64,000 nucleotides of DNA from Pseudoips prasinana (GCA_951640165.1 OX621264.1:253001-317000), one strand, 5' to 3'; shown: positions 53,901 to 59,293, numbered from the stretch's first letter. Program-made: numbers and translations. The notes: generated by a model not told the origin, from the sequence alone.

Positions 53901-56789
53901 TAAAGTCTACGTGAATAAAAACCTTTTTTATTTTATTTTATTTATTTTATTTTGTTTAAACGCTGTTTCTTTTTCCGTTGAGTTGACTCAACTAATTTTT
54001 AATTCATTTTTTATTTAAAACTTAGCACAACGGTGTACAAGACCGATTTAATATACTCAACAAATCATAATAACACCTTGAAAGTAGGGCTTCTAAAACG
54101 GCCTATGAAGGTGGCAATTCCATGTTGTTGAAAATTGGAATGCAAATCGGAATATTCTGTATTCACCGATCCCCTAGTTTTGCTAAATTAAGAGATTAAT
54201 CTAGAATTGTTGTTGTGTTACTGAATTAAATTCATTATCCGCATCAAAATACAGATAAAAACAAAAATAAATTTGCAAAGCTTGGAGTGTCGTAGTGGTT
54301 GGTAGCTTATAAACACGGCTACATATCAAGCTATACATTTCCAGTATAAGCTGCCCTTTCATTGTATGGAAATAATATACAACGCGGGATCAGCTTATAC
54401 TGGAAATGTACCAATATATAGGGGACAATGTCACACAGATCATCCTAGCCCCAAACTAACCAAAGCTTGTACTATGGGTACCAGGCGACGATATACATAC
54501 TTATATAGATAGATAAATACATATATACCTAGAAAACATCCATGACTCAGAAACAAATATTCGTGCTCATCACACAAATATTTGCACTTACCGGGATTCA
54601 AACCCAGGACCACCAGCTTCGTAGACAGGAGCACAAACAACTAGGCTACGGTGACCGTACTAAAGTACACTGCGAACGCGGAAGTAACGGATATTTTGTT
54701 GGAAACGTTATGTAAAATATCGAGTACCATAATTTATACATATCGTAATAATAATATTAATTTATTAATGAAGACAAACAATACACCAGTTAGCATAACA
54801 AAAACACCTCACACTAGGCGGGGCCTGTTTTATGAGGAGTTTCCTTATCCTTTATTAAATACATTTTGGAATATGTAGTGTGTGGTACCATGCTTAACAT
54901 AATAAAATTATCCTCTAAGTAAATATATGTAAATTAAATGAAATAAAACAGCTTTTTATTCACGTAGACTTTAAAAAAGCGCTTGTAAATAGTCAGAACA
55001 TGTTTGTAGTAATATAGTTATTTATAAATTATTATTTCTAGCTACATAAATATTTAGGTACACGGATTGTATGAAAATATTTATAAAATGCATTTTATAA
55101 TAGCAATGATATTTAGCTAGCTTGTGTTAAGGTATTGTCAAAGAGATTATGTTTAAGTTTCATTATCAAAATTTATAGTTTCAGCTATATTTATACTACA
55201 TATTGTCTGAATGGTTCCGTCTATATTATGGTATTATTATTATGGCGGACTTTGTGTTAATAACGACGGTCGCGGTTTTATGCTACAACCGGATCCAATG
55301 CGCCCCAACTAAGAAGACCCCAGCGAAACAAACTCAGTGGATTCATCTACTTCCACGTTTCAACACGACCCAGTAGAGACGATCCGGCGAAACATACTCA
55401 AGCGGGCATGAACACTTTTTTTAGTAGGCAAACACAATCTGCTCGATCGGTTGTCTGAATGCTTATTATTTTAGATTATATTTAGGTATACAAAAGAAAA
55501 ACTTCGAAACAATAACATTATTTATTTTGAGACAGAGTCAATAATTTTAAATTAAGTATATGATAGCAATCATATTACAGATAGTTCACGTAACTCAGCA
55601 GATCAGTCATGTCTACCAGCCACAGCCAGACGTCTTTTTTCAACGATGTACTCTTTAGTGGTGTAATAACCCCTAGCCATAAGTACACGTTTAATATGTG
55701 TCTTAAAACTTGTGTCAGGCCGATCAGTAATATGAATAGGAAGCTTGTTATAAAACCTAATACAATTTTTACTCTAAAGCCTGGCATGGCTATTTTGTTT
55801 TTGGAACGAAGTTCCTAATCGCGCGTTGTGAAAGGGGGCTAGACGGAAAAAAATCTTACGAAAAGTTGTCACGACACTTTTTGCAGCTGTGCGGCATGTG
55901 CATGTTTCTCTGTCTGTCTCTATCTCTCTTTCTCTTTTATAGAAAGCATTTTTGTTGAGTGTACCTATACAGATTTTTTGTACATAATAAATAATAAGAA
56001 ATAACTTCGTTCCATCCGGGTGTACCTTGACACCTCTCAAGTTTTATTATTCCTAGTTTTATATAATGCAGTTCGTTTTTCTTTTTATATTTATCAATAT
56101 TTTTTCTAACAAAAATTATATTCTAATATATATATATTCCGATGGCACAGTAAGTATATTTATTTCTTTAAACAAAGTTCGCAAAGAATCGCAACTGCCT
56201 AAACCATAAATGGCTCTGACTGCTCTTTTCTGCAATACTAAAATAGTACTTATTTTGTCAGTTACCGAACCCCACAGCAGAATGCCATACGACAAAATGC
56301 TATGAAAGTAAGCGAAATATACTAATCTAGCAGTTTGTTCATCTGACAATTGTCTTATTTTCCAGACCGCATAGGACGCCGAACTTAATTTACCTGCTAA
56401 CTTTTCAATCTGAGGACCCCATTGCAATTTTGAATTAAATGTCAATCCTAAAAATACTACGGCTAGTTCTGGTGATTAACAATTTTCAAGAAGTCTTCCG
56501 TGTGTTGATACGAATAGTGCAGCAAATTTTCTTTGCCTCAGTATGTGACAGATAGTATGTGATCGTATGTCGCAAGTCATGGCTTTAGTGTGATGAGGCC
56601 TAATATTATACTTCATTAAGGTAAGTTTAGTGATACAATGTTTATTTATTGGTACGGAACAAATGACTTTATTAAAAGGCAGATAAGCAATAAATGGAAC
56701 ATACCTTTATCCTTGATTTGCTGAGCTCGCGCCGGAGCCAGCGTGCCGACACACAGTAACCAATACAGAAGTAACATGTGTCTGAACAT
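21828..56789 (-). CDS. Secreted serine protease homolog (seven-exon host gene, 380 aa)
   Basis: Joined CDS: 56789-56705, 51210-50869, 49168-49021, 46754-46602, 45909-45786, 24316-24206, 22007-21828 (1143 nt). Every junction is GT/AG and every phase agrees. Residues 1-23 are a signal peptide ([15 protein letters not shown]...ARA). About 30-80 is a charged helical segment. From about 142 it is trypsin-like: ITG, then [11 protein letters not shown] where ISxRYxLTAAHC is expected (His57 position F, Cys58 position V), HHNLALLK where DIALL is expected (Asp102 position N), VQPACLP, and [10 protein letters not shown] for CQGDSGGPL (Ser195 kept, Asp194 lost). It is therefore a non-catalytic homolog, probably a secreted cofactor or binding protein as known for insect serine protease homologs. 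Expression is not shown. Confidence 0.9.
22230..22460 (-). repeat. SINE family S1, minus copy in intron 6
   Basis: Body and head as in the other S1 copies. The tail is a T-run at 22216-22235 in window orientation (poly-A on the SINE strand). From 22460 to 22880 the intron has no recognised gene. Confidence 0.85.
22885..22975. repeat. Perfect long inverted repeat (39-bp arms, 13-nt spacer)
   Basis: Left arm 22885-22923 and right arm 22937-22975 are exact reverse complements (start CAAATGCTCAGGCGTTGTCA). Two more pairs extend into the spacer. It lies in intron 6 of the host gene at the edge of a LINE 3' tail. Confidence 0.9.
22976..23400 (-). mobile_element. LINE 3' tail (minus)
   Basis: On the minus strand a short frame contains [17 protein letters not shown], the IKIYNKLP motif of the same LINE family as 33230-34210. 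It is frameshifted near its end and followed by UTR with GGGCACAGCAA-like sequence shared with 32880-33010. From 23400 to 24110 nothing certain is recognised; a minus ORF at 23728-23985 has no known match. Confidence 0.6.
24206..24316 (-). CDS. Protease homolog exon 6
   Basis: Acceptor TTGTTCTTCCAG, donor GTAAGTCG. 37 codons, phase 0 at both ends: [19 protein letters not shown]...[15 protein letters not shown]. Matches the V.V....C...Y....(Q)(I/V)CAG....DSC segment before the active-site serine loop. It contains three of the domain's disulfide cysteines. Confidence 0.92.
24459..24715 (+). repeat. SINE family S1, full copy in intron 5
   Basis: Head GTAGCCTAGTTGGTAG and GGGTTCGAATCCCGGTAAG, body, and a TATATT-rich tail. 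It lies about 140 nt upstream (in gene sense) of exon 6, antisense to the gene. A (TCTA)n run precedes it. Confidence 0.9.
24885..25085 (+). repeat. Repeat F, partial copy
   Basis: A14 followed by GGTTTTTATTCACGAAGACT, AAAAAAGCGCTTGTAAATAG and CAGAACATGTTTGTAGTA. Matches 54943-55290 (plus) and 53745-53945 (minus). Confidence 0.7.
25190..25332 (+). repeat. Truncated SINE with S2-like body
   Basis: GTTGGTGTAGTGGCCAGTGA and GGGGTTCGAACCCCACCCAA are the tRNA-like boxes, then GTGTGATGAGCACGATTATT and an (AAT)n tail. Confidence 0.65.
25439..25530. repeat. (TG)n microsatellite
   Basis: About 90 bases of TGTG repeats with CG, TC and TT interruptions. Open frames through it are artefacts. Confidence 0.9.
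25694..26054 (+). mobile_element. LINE ORF2 fragment, left part (split by the 6.2 kb element)
   Basis: The frame matches LINE sequence after the RT palm ([20 protein letters not shown], then [13 protein letters not shown]). A frameshift in an A-run near 26018 precedes the junction. The reading frame continues on the other side of the inserted element at 32274 once one copy of TTCCATG is counted, so this is one LINE interrupted. Confidence 0.85.
26055..26295 (+). repeat. Left terminal inverted repeat with internal hairpin
   Basis: Bases 26063-26082 pair with 26089-26109 (stem GTAATTGGGGTTCCTGGATC, one bulge and one mismatch, 6-nt loop AAAATA). The outer 75 bases match the right end almost exactly. 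Similarity then falls but can be followed to about 26290 (CTCATTATTCAGTCTATTCA). Confidence 0.85.
26388..26612 (-). CDS. Small ORF of the 6.2 kb element, unknown function
   Basis: 74 codons from ATG ([20 protein letters not shown]) to TAA. Rich in Ile and Arg with no transmembrane run. GDRVQI...GDGV..R resembles short beta-barrel (SH3-like) sequences only in general character. It lies between the left terminus and the PolB-related gene, on the same strand. No family recognised. Confidence 0.5.
   Translation of the reverse strand: MTLNIGDRVQIIIVEKRLCGLHIVNIINHEQYSGILLPCKRGDGVYPRIHYEGFTLWARIIRIDNSLLDLIEEI
26732..26920 (-). other. Short open frame downstream of the PolB-related gene
   Basis: Follows the stop of the preceding gene in another frame (about 60 codons, [19 protein letters not shown]). 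It contains five Cys. It could be a continuation displaced by a frameshift or a separate small product. No match recognised. Confidence 0.3.
26920..27908 (-). CDS. PolB-associated N-terminal domain protein (no polymerase)
   Basis: Acceptor TTCCTTTGCAG at 27909, then a C2H2-type finger ([20 protein letters not shown]). Later blocks: [71 protein letters not shown] and [11 protein letters not shown]. From knowledge of arthropod Polinton-like proteins, this block order precedes the exonuclease and polymerase domains of type-B DNA polymerases. Here the frame ends at TGA 26920-26922, just after that block, and no polymerase follows. The intron is phase 1 and its 5' exon is not identified. The role of this domain is unknown. 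Confidence 0.7.
28082..28586 (-). CDS. Spliced basic/acidic protein of the 6.2 kb element (exon 2)
   Basis: 168 codons when joined to 28996-28995. The acceptor is TTTGTCTTTAG. The start codon is split: AT ends exon 1 and G opens exon 2. N-terminal third: acidic SEDESGPE, then nuclear-localisation-like KTEKRKRK and TSKRLKS. The C-terminal half (residues about 80-168) is compact, with [13 protein letters not shown] and [16 protein letters not shown] at 28082-28084. Function unknown; composition suggests a nuclear DNA-binding protein, which is inference. Confidence 0.6.
28995..29118 (-). promoter_or_regulatory. Promoter and leader exon of the minus-strand gene
   Basis: TATTTAAAAG (29118-29109) is followed by a leader that ends ACATAAAAAT before GTAAGTATA (donor at 28994). 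The final AT supplies two bases of the start codon completed at 28586. From 28620 to 28980 the intron holds AT-rich GAATGATTGAAA-type repeats and A-runs. Confidence 0.6.
29618..30265 (+). repeat. Two direct repeats of about 190 bp in the central region of the element
   Basis: 29618-29800 and 30073-30265 share GCATAAATAG.AGGCT, ATAAACTAGTA, AAAGAATTACTT.CGTTGCA-type, CTAGTTACAT.CAATGAC and ACAATGAACAAATG. Between them is a (CA)n run (29955-29996). A separate exact 31-bp duplicate (core ACATGGCTTAGCATATAG) lies at 29909-29939 and 31955-31985. Confidence 0.75.
30439..30448 (+). promoter_or_regulatory. TATA box of the plus-strand gene
   Basis: TATATAAAAG 76 bases upstream of the ATG at 30524, in an otherwise AT-rich but gene-free stretch. 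Spacing allows a TSS near 30475. It mirrors the TATTTAAAAG box of the divergent minus gene. Confidence 0.55.
30524..31077 (+). CDS. Two-exon gene of the 6.2 kb element, unknown function
   Basis: Exon 1 is only ATG TCG (30524-30529) followed by donor GTAAGT. The acceptor TTTTTCTAG precedes exon 2 at 30742. 113 codons to TAG at 31075-31077. An N-terminal acidic/aromatic patch (FNFIPMEDP), a basic RKRQR near residue 35, and a C-terminal part with [11 protein letters not shown] (four Cys and one His, possible metal site). The tiny first exon echoes the split start codon of the divergent gene. No family recognised. Confidence 0.6.
31080..32030. other. AT-rich non-coding region of the 6.2 kb element
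   Basis: No frame of interest. Contains AATAAA-like motifs near 31265, GATATAGATATAGATA (31217-31232) and the 31-bp duplicate at 31955-31985. Confidence 0.5.
32030..32274 (-). repeat. Right terminal inverted repeat with internal hairpin
   Basis: Bases 32220-32240 pair with 32247-32266 (6-nt loop TCTTTT), mirroring the left end. A degenerate third copy of the hairpin half lies inside at 32046-32085 (AGTAATTGAGTGTTTCTGGATC-like). Confidence 0.85.
32274..32760 (+). mobile_element. LINE ORF2 fragment, right part, and 3' UTR
   Basis: Continues the LINE at 25694-26054: ATGGAAAGCTGTCGACCGTA encodes MESCRPYF, then [17 protein letters not shown] and [15 protein letters not shown]. The stop is near 32625. 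AT-rich UTR follows. Confidence 0.85.
32935..34216 (-). mobile_element. LINE (Jockey/CR1-type) 3' half
   Basis: Minus strand. The UTR 32935-33229 and ORF2 C-terminal frame 33230-33590 ([20 protein letters not shown], then [16 protein letters not shown]) join, through one frameshift near 33590, the RT core at 33600-34216: [27 protein letters not shown] (catalytic Asp pair) and [15 protein letters not shown]. The 5' end is truncated. Same family as 25694/32274 and 22976. It lies in intron 5 of the host gene, same strand. Confidence 0.85.
34700..35490 (+). pseudogene. Mariner transposase fragment, split by a MITE
   Basis: 34725-34918 encodes [20 protein letters not shown] and [12 protein letters not shown]. 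After the MITE, 35270-35490 encodes [17 protein letters not shown] and [13 protein letters not shown]. Stops and small shifts are present and the N-terminal half is missing. It is a different mariner family from 20227-21508. Downstream it joins a LINE tail at about 35490. Confidence 0.8.
34922..35259. mobile_element. Palindromic MITE (Tc1/mariner-type)
   Basis: 338 bp flanked by TA (34920-34921, 35260-35261). The terminal repeats CAGTCCACTAGCGCCGCCAA extend, with some mismatches, nearly to the centre (ACACTTGAAATATAGCTGTT at 35044 and its complement near 35140). The whole unit could fold into one hairpin with a loop of roughly 25-30 nt near 35085-35105. No ORF. Confidence 0.9.
35490..35990 (+). 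mobile_element. LINE ORF2 C-terminal fragment and 3' UTR
   Basis: A frame ending at 35669 reads [18 protein letters not shown] and [18 protein letters not shown], the end of the same LINE type. AT-rich UTR to about 35990. Confidence 0.75.
36017..37452. mobile_element. Candidate non-autonomous DNA transposon with about 20-bp terminal inverted repeats
   Basis: CAAGGATCTTTATGAACGTG near 36017 and its complement ending near 37449 face each other, followed by partial similarity (RCTGA). The interior has no ORF. A 25-bp inverted repeat with 19-nt spacer lies at 36155-36223 (AACCAGTTAGGCCAACTGGC), and a short patch of ATAGCATGCTAT-type inverted motifs is at 36770-36860. No clear target duplication was found, so class is open. 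Confidence 0.45.
37507..37737 (+). repeat. 5' LTR of the endogenous retrovirus
   Basis: From CCCTCTGCCTTAG to CCAAAAG. Same as 45101-45331 except for TGCTTA/TGCCTA and AAAAATCC/AAAAGCCC. Contains CGTCTCTGCTTCGCCGGATG. Confidence 0.9.
37738..38378 (+). promoter_or_regulatory. Primer-binding site and leader of the endogenous retrovirus
   Basis: TGGCGCAGCCCGTACC starts directly after the LTR. TGGCGCAG is the typical errantivirus primer-binding opening. No gene in the AT-rich leader. Confidence 0.65.
38379..39353 (+). pseudogene. gag: Endogenous retrovirus gag, one in-frame stop
   Basis: A single frame interrupted by TAA at 38859-38861. The helical capsid-like part is before the stop ([32 protein letters not shown]). 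After it the product is Pro/Gln-rich with about six tandem 8-residue units (FGYRPPQQ or FGYKPPQQ, 24-bp DNA repeats at about 39180-39330). No CCHC knuckle, as is usual for errantivirus Gag. Confidence 0.85.
39600..43440 (+). pseudogene. pol: Endogenous retrovirus pol, multiply broken
   Basis: Protease DTG motif near 39690. A frameshift follows (39813-40091 is another frame) and an in-frame TAA lies at 40351-40353. RT core 40582-41067 with [10 protein letters not shown] 25-base patch copied from gag disrupts 41026-41066. RNase H begins near 41400 ([14 protein letters not shown]). Integrase with CEAC zinc half and D, D residues is at 42400-42815, then a shift and the palindrome 43009-43068. Usual order for Ty3/errantivirus pol. 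Confidence 0.9.
43009..43068. repeat. Perfect 60-bp palindrome in the retroviral pol
   Basis: GAC...GTC with no spacer; the centre is at 43038/43039 (ATACAA/TTGTAT). The right half is the expected coding sequence and the left half is its inverted copy, which breaks the frame. Confidence 0.95.
43504..45080 (+). pseudogene. env: Endogenous retrovirus envelope-like gene, broken
   Basis: The third ORF after pol. An open segment to 44141 contains a furin-type basic site (about 43712-43723) followed by a hydrophobic segment, the layout of baculovirus-F-like errantivirus envelope proteins. The frame breaks after 44141 and again near 44595. The last piece (44661-45080) has a membrane segment of about 20 hydrophobic residues (44935-45000) and a short basic tail. 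Not functional as written. Confidence 0.75.
45101..45331 (+). repeat. 3' LTR of the endogenous retrovirus
   Basis: See the 5' LTR. The env stop lies 20 bases upstream (45078-45080). From 45332 to 45785 the host intron has no recognised gene. Confidence 0.9.
45786..45909 (-). CDS. Protease homolog exon 5
   Basis: Acceptor TGTGTGTTCCAG (45910). After completing a Pro codon it encodes [20 protein letters not shown], the F(S)..V.P.CLP signature of trypsin-like proteases, then [19 protein letters not shown] where a GWG motif is expected. The donor is taken as ACT/GTTAGTAT because it restores phase 0 with exon 6; this donor is the weakest junction in the model. Confidence 0.8.
46083..46349. repeat. 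LINE-3'-UTR-like segment in intron 4
   Basis: GGTAGAGCCTTGAAAAGGC, GTATCCCGGGTGACTAGCGC and an A-run before GGTATC (46302-46315). No ORF supported. Confidence 0.4.
46350..46565. repeat. Long imperfect palindrome built from two head-to-head SINE-like heads
   Basis: Arms of about 100 bases (46350-46449, 46462-46565) with a roughly 12-nt centre. Each arm ends in CTTAGC.GGTAGAGCCCC-type tRNA-like sequence plus CGAACATCGTTTTCGT. It ends 36 bases from the exon 4 donor. Confidence 0.85.
46602..46754 (-). CDS. Protease homolog exon 4
   Basis: Acceptor TTATTGTGTTTAG, donor GTAAGTAAAG. 50 codons plus split codons: [33 protein letters not shown] and [14 protein letters not shown]......(D)IALL is the segment carrying catalytic Asp102; here the position is Asn. 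Phase 2 at both ends. Confidence 0.92.
46802..47540. other. Intron 3 sequence without recognised gene
   Basis: Contains AACGAAGCTGCTACTTCGTT (47119-47138, short inverted repeat) and a TATATATA with GTGTCACGTGGGA upstream (47380-47410), but no supported ORF. Confidence 0.4.
47540..48290 (-). mobile_element. LINE reverse transcriptase fragment
   Basis: Minus strand: [15 protein letters not shown] then [20 protein letters not shown] (RT motif A) and, further on, [12 protein letters not shown] (catalytic pair) near 47720. Frameshifts separate them. It lies in intron 3. Confidence 0.75.
48290..48580 (+). repeat. Repeat G, copy 1
   Basis: GAGAGGTGTCAAGGGAGACC, CGGATGGAACGAAGTTATTT, AGAGAGAGAGACAGACAGAG and GAACTTCGTTCC. 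Inverted copy at 55794-56046. Confidence 0.7.
48930..48986. repeat. Near-perfect inverted repeat (26-bp arms, 5-nt loop)
   Basis: 48930-48955 (TACTGGGCGGCTTGAACAAC...) pairs with 48961-48986 with one mismatch. In the pre-mRNA it starts about 34 nt after the exon 3 donor. Confidence 0.9.
49021..49168 (-). CDS. Protease homolog exon 3
   Basis: Acceptor TTTCCGTACAG, donor GTAAGTACTT. Encodes [27 protein letters not shown] and [16 protein letters not shown]. Equivalent of PW.V.LG....W.CGGSLIS.RYVLTAAHC: the Cys42 and Cys58 positions and His57 are all replaced. It joins exon 2 in phase 1 and exon 4 in phase 2. Confidence 0.9.
49216..49800 (+). mobile_element. LINE ORF2 C-terminal fragment and 3' UTR
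   Basis: The frame 49239-49502 contains [20 protein letters not shown] and [20 protein letters not shown], the (F/L)[12 protein letters not shown] end motif of a Jockey/CR1-type family. The UTR ends near ACAATAAAGAGTATTCTATT (49785-49800). Inserted in intron 2. Confidence 0.75.
49980..50165 (+). repeat. Interspersed repeat shared with 19140-19330
   Basis: GGTATTTCCGATCCAGTACG, CAAGAAGCGAACCTATTCCT and CTTGCAGCCGCTCTATTAAG in opposite orientation to 19.2 kb. Confidence 0.6.
50869..51210 (-). CDS. Protease homolog exon 2
   Basis: Acceptor TTTTACTCCTACAG, donor ACAG/GTAGACATT. 113 codons plus split codons. First half strongly charged and heptad-like ([33 protein letters not shown]), predicted coiled coil. 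Second half: Asn-rich [23 protein letters not shown], ending VQPPITG at the start of the protease-like domain. The residue before I in ITG is Pro where trypsin-like zymogens have Arg or Lys. Confidence 0.85.
52435..52870 (-). mobile_element. R1-like LINE 3' end (copy 4)
   Basis: The reverse complement matches 4690-5130 of copy 2 (GAGGACACTTCTCATAGTGC in antisense, ACCTAACTTGCCGTGG). The coding tail is degraded. Same insertion as copy 3, duplicated. It is followed at 52880-52955 by an inverted piece of repeat A. Confidence 0.8.
52975..53235 (+). repeat. SINE family S1, full copy in intron 1
   Basis: Complete head, body and (ATT)n tail, as at 16577. It follows a fragment of repeat A. Confidence 0.9.
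53330..53720. repeat. Relative of the CCGGCC...GGAACCC repeat, inverted
   Basis: Opens with TTTTAGGATTCCGTACCCAA, AAACGGGACCCTGTTACTAA and (TCTG)n. Matches the terminal and CTGTCTGTCTG parts of 13265-13858 in reverse. Confidence 0.55.
53745..53945 (-). repeat. Repeat F, minus copy
   Basis: Inverse of 54945-55140 (GCTAGCTAAATATCATT, TACTACAAACATGTTCTGAC, AGCGCTTTTTTAAAGTCTAC). Ends in a T-rich (TTTTATTTTATT) tract. Confidence 0.75.
54334..54410. repeat. Inverted repeat (perfect 20-bp arms, 37-nt spacer)
   Basis: TACATTTCCAGTATAAGCTG at 54334-54353 and its complement at 54391-54410. Confidence 0.85.
54415..54660 (-). repeat. SINE family S1, minus copy
   Basis: Body and head in antisense. The B-box region reads CGGGATTCAAACCCAGGA at 54592-54609. 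Confidence 0.85.
54943..55290 (+). repeat. Repeat F, longest copy
   Basis: CTTTTTATTCACGTAGACTT to TAATAACGACGGTCGCGG. Its end (55240-55350) also matches the GCGCCCCAACT...CAAACTCAG part of the inverted duplication, giving a third, partial copy. From 55350 to 55780 no gene is recognised. Confidence 0.7.
55794..56046 (-). repeat. Repeat G, copy 2 (inverted)
   Basis: Reverse complement of 48290-48580. Confidence 0.7.
56110..56478 (-). mobile_element. LINE ORF2 C-terminal fragment
   Basis: Minus frame: [20 protein letters not shown], then [19 protein letters not shown] and [18 protein letters not shown]. This is the post-palm region of a Jockey/CR1-type ORF2. It sits in intron 1. Confidence 0.75.
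56705..56789 (-). CDS. Protease homolog exon 1 (signal peptide)
   Basis: ATG at 56789-56787, 28 codons plus one base, donor AAAG/GTATGT. Encodes a typical signal peptide ([20 protein letters not shown], then RA, cleavage likely before QQ). Phase 1 with exon 2. Confidence 0.9.
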
Positions 56790-56960
56790 GGCGAGTTGGT
56801 GAGAGCGTTGTACTAGTAGTGGCTCTAAGCAGCGCTGAGTACTAGTGCGGGATCAATCCAAGCCGGCCGTTTATATAGTCAGGGAACGAGGAAAATGATT
56901 AACAAAGATTAGACTATATATGTATGTTACAAAACAAAATAGCTTTAAAACTACAATGGT
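56790..56960 (-). promoter_or_regulatory. Promoter of the protease homolog
   Basis: TATATAA at 56877-56871, 80 bases before the ATG. The leader contains ACTAGTACTCAGCGCTGC and a second ACTAGTAC. Upstream AATCTTTGTTAATCATTTTC is conserved in the duplicated copy at 1500-1550. Confidence 0.7.
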
Positions 56961-56964
56961 TATT

Positions 56965-57310
56965 ATAATATTATGACTGGGTTTTTAGTCTAGTGGTTAG
57001 TGGATCTGACTGCTAAGTCGGAGGTCGGGAGTTCGATCCATTCCATGAAAAATCTTGGTGTGATGAGCACGATAATTTTTGGGTCTAAGTTTAATTTATC
57101 TATAAAATGTATGTGTTTAGAAATATGTTTATCAGTTGTCTGTACAATTTTTAGGTACGTTATTGTATTCTATGTATATAAGTATTTATCTATCTATATA
57201 AGTATGTATATCGTCGCCTGGTACCCATAGTACAAGCTTTGCTTAGTTTGGGGCTAGGATGATTTGTGTGACATTGTCCCGAGATATTATTATTATTATA
57301 ATGAATATGG
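56965..57310 (+). repeat. SINE family S2 with S1-type tail
   Basis: Head GTCTAGTGGTTAGTGGATCT and GGGAGTTCGATCCATTCC, then the S2 body and the common CGTCGCCTGGTACCCATAGT tail with (ATT)n. It lies directly upstream of the host gene promoter, divergent from it. Confidence 0.8.
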
Positions 57311-57374
57311 ATGTTTGTTATCTTAGCAGCAGAGCGTGACCTTCGTTATATACACAAGTTCCGTTATAATAATA

Positions 57375-57525
57375 ATAATAAGATAAGATTACGCTTTATT
57401 GTACACCAAAACTTTGCAGGATATAGGAATACAATAACATACATTAAAAAATTGTACAATTGGCGGCCTTATCACTAAATGTGGTCCCTTCCAGGCAACC
57501 TAGGCAGGGATTGGAGTATGGAGTA
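57375..57525. repeat. Interspersed repeat shared with 1681-1830
   Basis: CTTTATTGTACACCAAAA and GGCGGCCTTATCACTAA...TTCCAGGCAACC. Confidence 0.6.
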
Positions 57526-57639
57526 ACATAGATAGGGTAGTTGTCAGTGTACACAAGTAAAGAAACCGTACGCACTGGTATCATTACAAAAAAAAACAGA
57601 GAGCTTTTTACGTCATATTCTGTACTATTGCTGTGCGTG

Positions 57640-58610
57640 CCGCGATTTTTAGACCTATCAAAGGCGTTTGACCTGGTTAATTATAACATCTTATGGTCTA
57701 AATTGAGGGAGAAAGCCGTACCTATTCAGCTAATTACCCTACTCAAACACTGGTACGATCAACAAATTAACCAGGTCAGATGGGTAGGTGCCCTATCGGG
57801 GTCACATAGGCTGGAGCATGGAGTGACGCAGGGAGGTTTGACTTCTCCGGCGCTCTTTAGGCTGTATATCAACGATTTGATCGAGGGGCTCAGTGGCACA
57901 GGCTTTGGATGCTCTATTGATGGGAATATCTTAAATAGTATCACATATGCAGATGACGTCGCATTGTTGGCCCCCTCGGTCTTTGCCCTCAGGCAATTAC
58001 TTGCTGTGTTCGAGAGTTATGCTGCCACACATGGGCTCAAGTACAATGTGCGTATAGGTGTTACGATGGTTTTCCGTGTTGGTGCTAAGAAACCCAGAAC
58101 TGTCCCTCCTGTACATCTCTATGGAGAGGCATTAAGTAGAATGTCTCTTTTAGTACTTGCCACTGTACCACCTCAGCTACATATAGACATATAGGACTTA
58201 AATGATGACAATGATATTGAGAAGGAGCGAAGAGCGTTATCGGTTCGTTATAACATGCTGGCTCGTAGGTTTGCACGCTACACGAAAGATGTGAAAATTA
58301 GTCTTTTCAAAGCATACGGCCAAACATTCTTCACGTGCAGCCTATGGTTCATACATACGCAGAGGGCCTATAGTGTTCTTCGTGTCCAGTACAATAATGC
58401 CTTCCGTGTGTTGTTGGGGCTGCCACGATTTTGTAGCGCGTCGGTCGGGGATGTTTATTAAATCGCACACAGATAGTTTTGAAGCCATCATGCGAAAAAT
58501 AACACCATCCCTGCTACGCAGAATTTGTGGGAGCACCAATAGCATTCTTAAGGTTATTTTCTGTCAAGTTGGACAGCCCTTTCCTGGTGCACTGGACCCG
58601 TATGCATAGT
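57640..58610 (+). mobile_element. LINE reverse transcriptase, 3' half (family L)
   Basis: RT motif [53 protein letters not shown], then after a break ALSVRYNMLARRFARYTKDV and HTQRAYSVLRVQYNNAFRVL. Two frameshifts (about 58170 and 58455). Catalytic Asp residues are present, but the ORF is broken. Confidence 0.85.
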
Positions 58611-59009
58611 GGCGTTCTTAAATTAATTTTTATAATCATTGTTACTAACATAATCATAATCATTTATTTGCGATAAGTGTTGGTACAATGAATGAATTAT
58701 TTATTTTTAATTACAACCCATGGAAATTACAAAAATAAAAATTACGATAAAAAATAAATAATAAAATGTTAGTATTACACAACTTATAAATTAGATTAAT
58801 AACTTAATTTAACTATTACATTGAATGTCCTCTCTCAGCAGGTAAACACATAAAAATACGGTTGACACAATCTTATTGTTCGTTGTACTCAATCGAGTGT
58901 GGAACGACGTTCTTAATTTCTGAAAGAGTGCACAGAATTCGGTAACTTTGTTCTCCGTCTAACGTGTACCAGTCGCACTACACCGCCAGGGCTACTTCAG
59001 CATGGCCCG
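58611..59009. other. AT-rich stretch without recognised gene
   Basis: UTR-like and repeat-like sequence, with GAGTGTTATATGCACTCTTCG (59035-59056) just beyond it forming a small inverted repeat. Confidence 0.4.
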
Positions 59010-59290
59010 GAATCCATTGTTATATTGTACGCGAAGAGTGTTATATGCACTCTTCGTGTATTTGTACCATAGTTGGCTCGTGTAGAACGACTGGCAGTAG
59101 GCCTTGAACAAGGTTATTTTGACTTGTTTCGAGCATTGGTAGAAGCGTCTGTGTTACTCCTACACGCAATGCTTTGTCTCTGTCTTTCTTCGTCAGATAA
59201 GTTGTCTGTAATTATATGGCCAAGGTATTTAAACTTATTTACAACTTTTAAAGGCGTTCCGTATAAGTAAATCGGCAAGAAGTTATCGGG
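59010..59290 (-). pseudogene. LINE family L, ORF2 fragment (minus)
   Basis: Minus frame: LPIYLYGTPLKVVNKFKYLG and HIITDNLSDEE, the segment that follows the RT palm in the family at 57640 (YLGH.(I/V)T..L.D). Directly downstream of ORF1 below, so the endonuclease and RT core are deleted between them. Confidence 0.65.
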
Positions 59291-59293
59291 TAC

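Noticed and set aside
57640..58610. Host telomerase-like or cellular reverse transcriptase
   Set aside because: Motifs (QGG..SPALF, YADD, QRAY..LRVQYNNAFR) are those of LINEs, the frame is broken, and an inverted relative lies at 59010.
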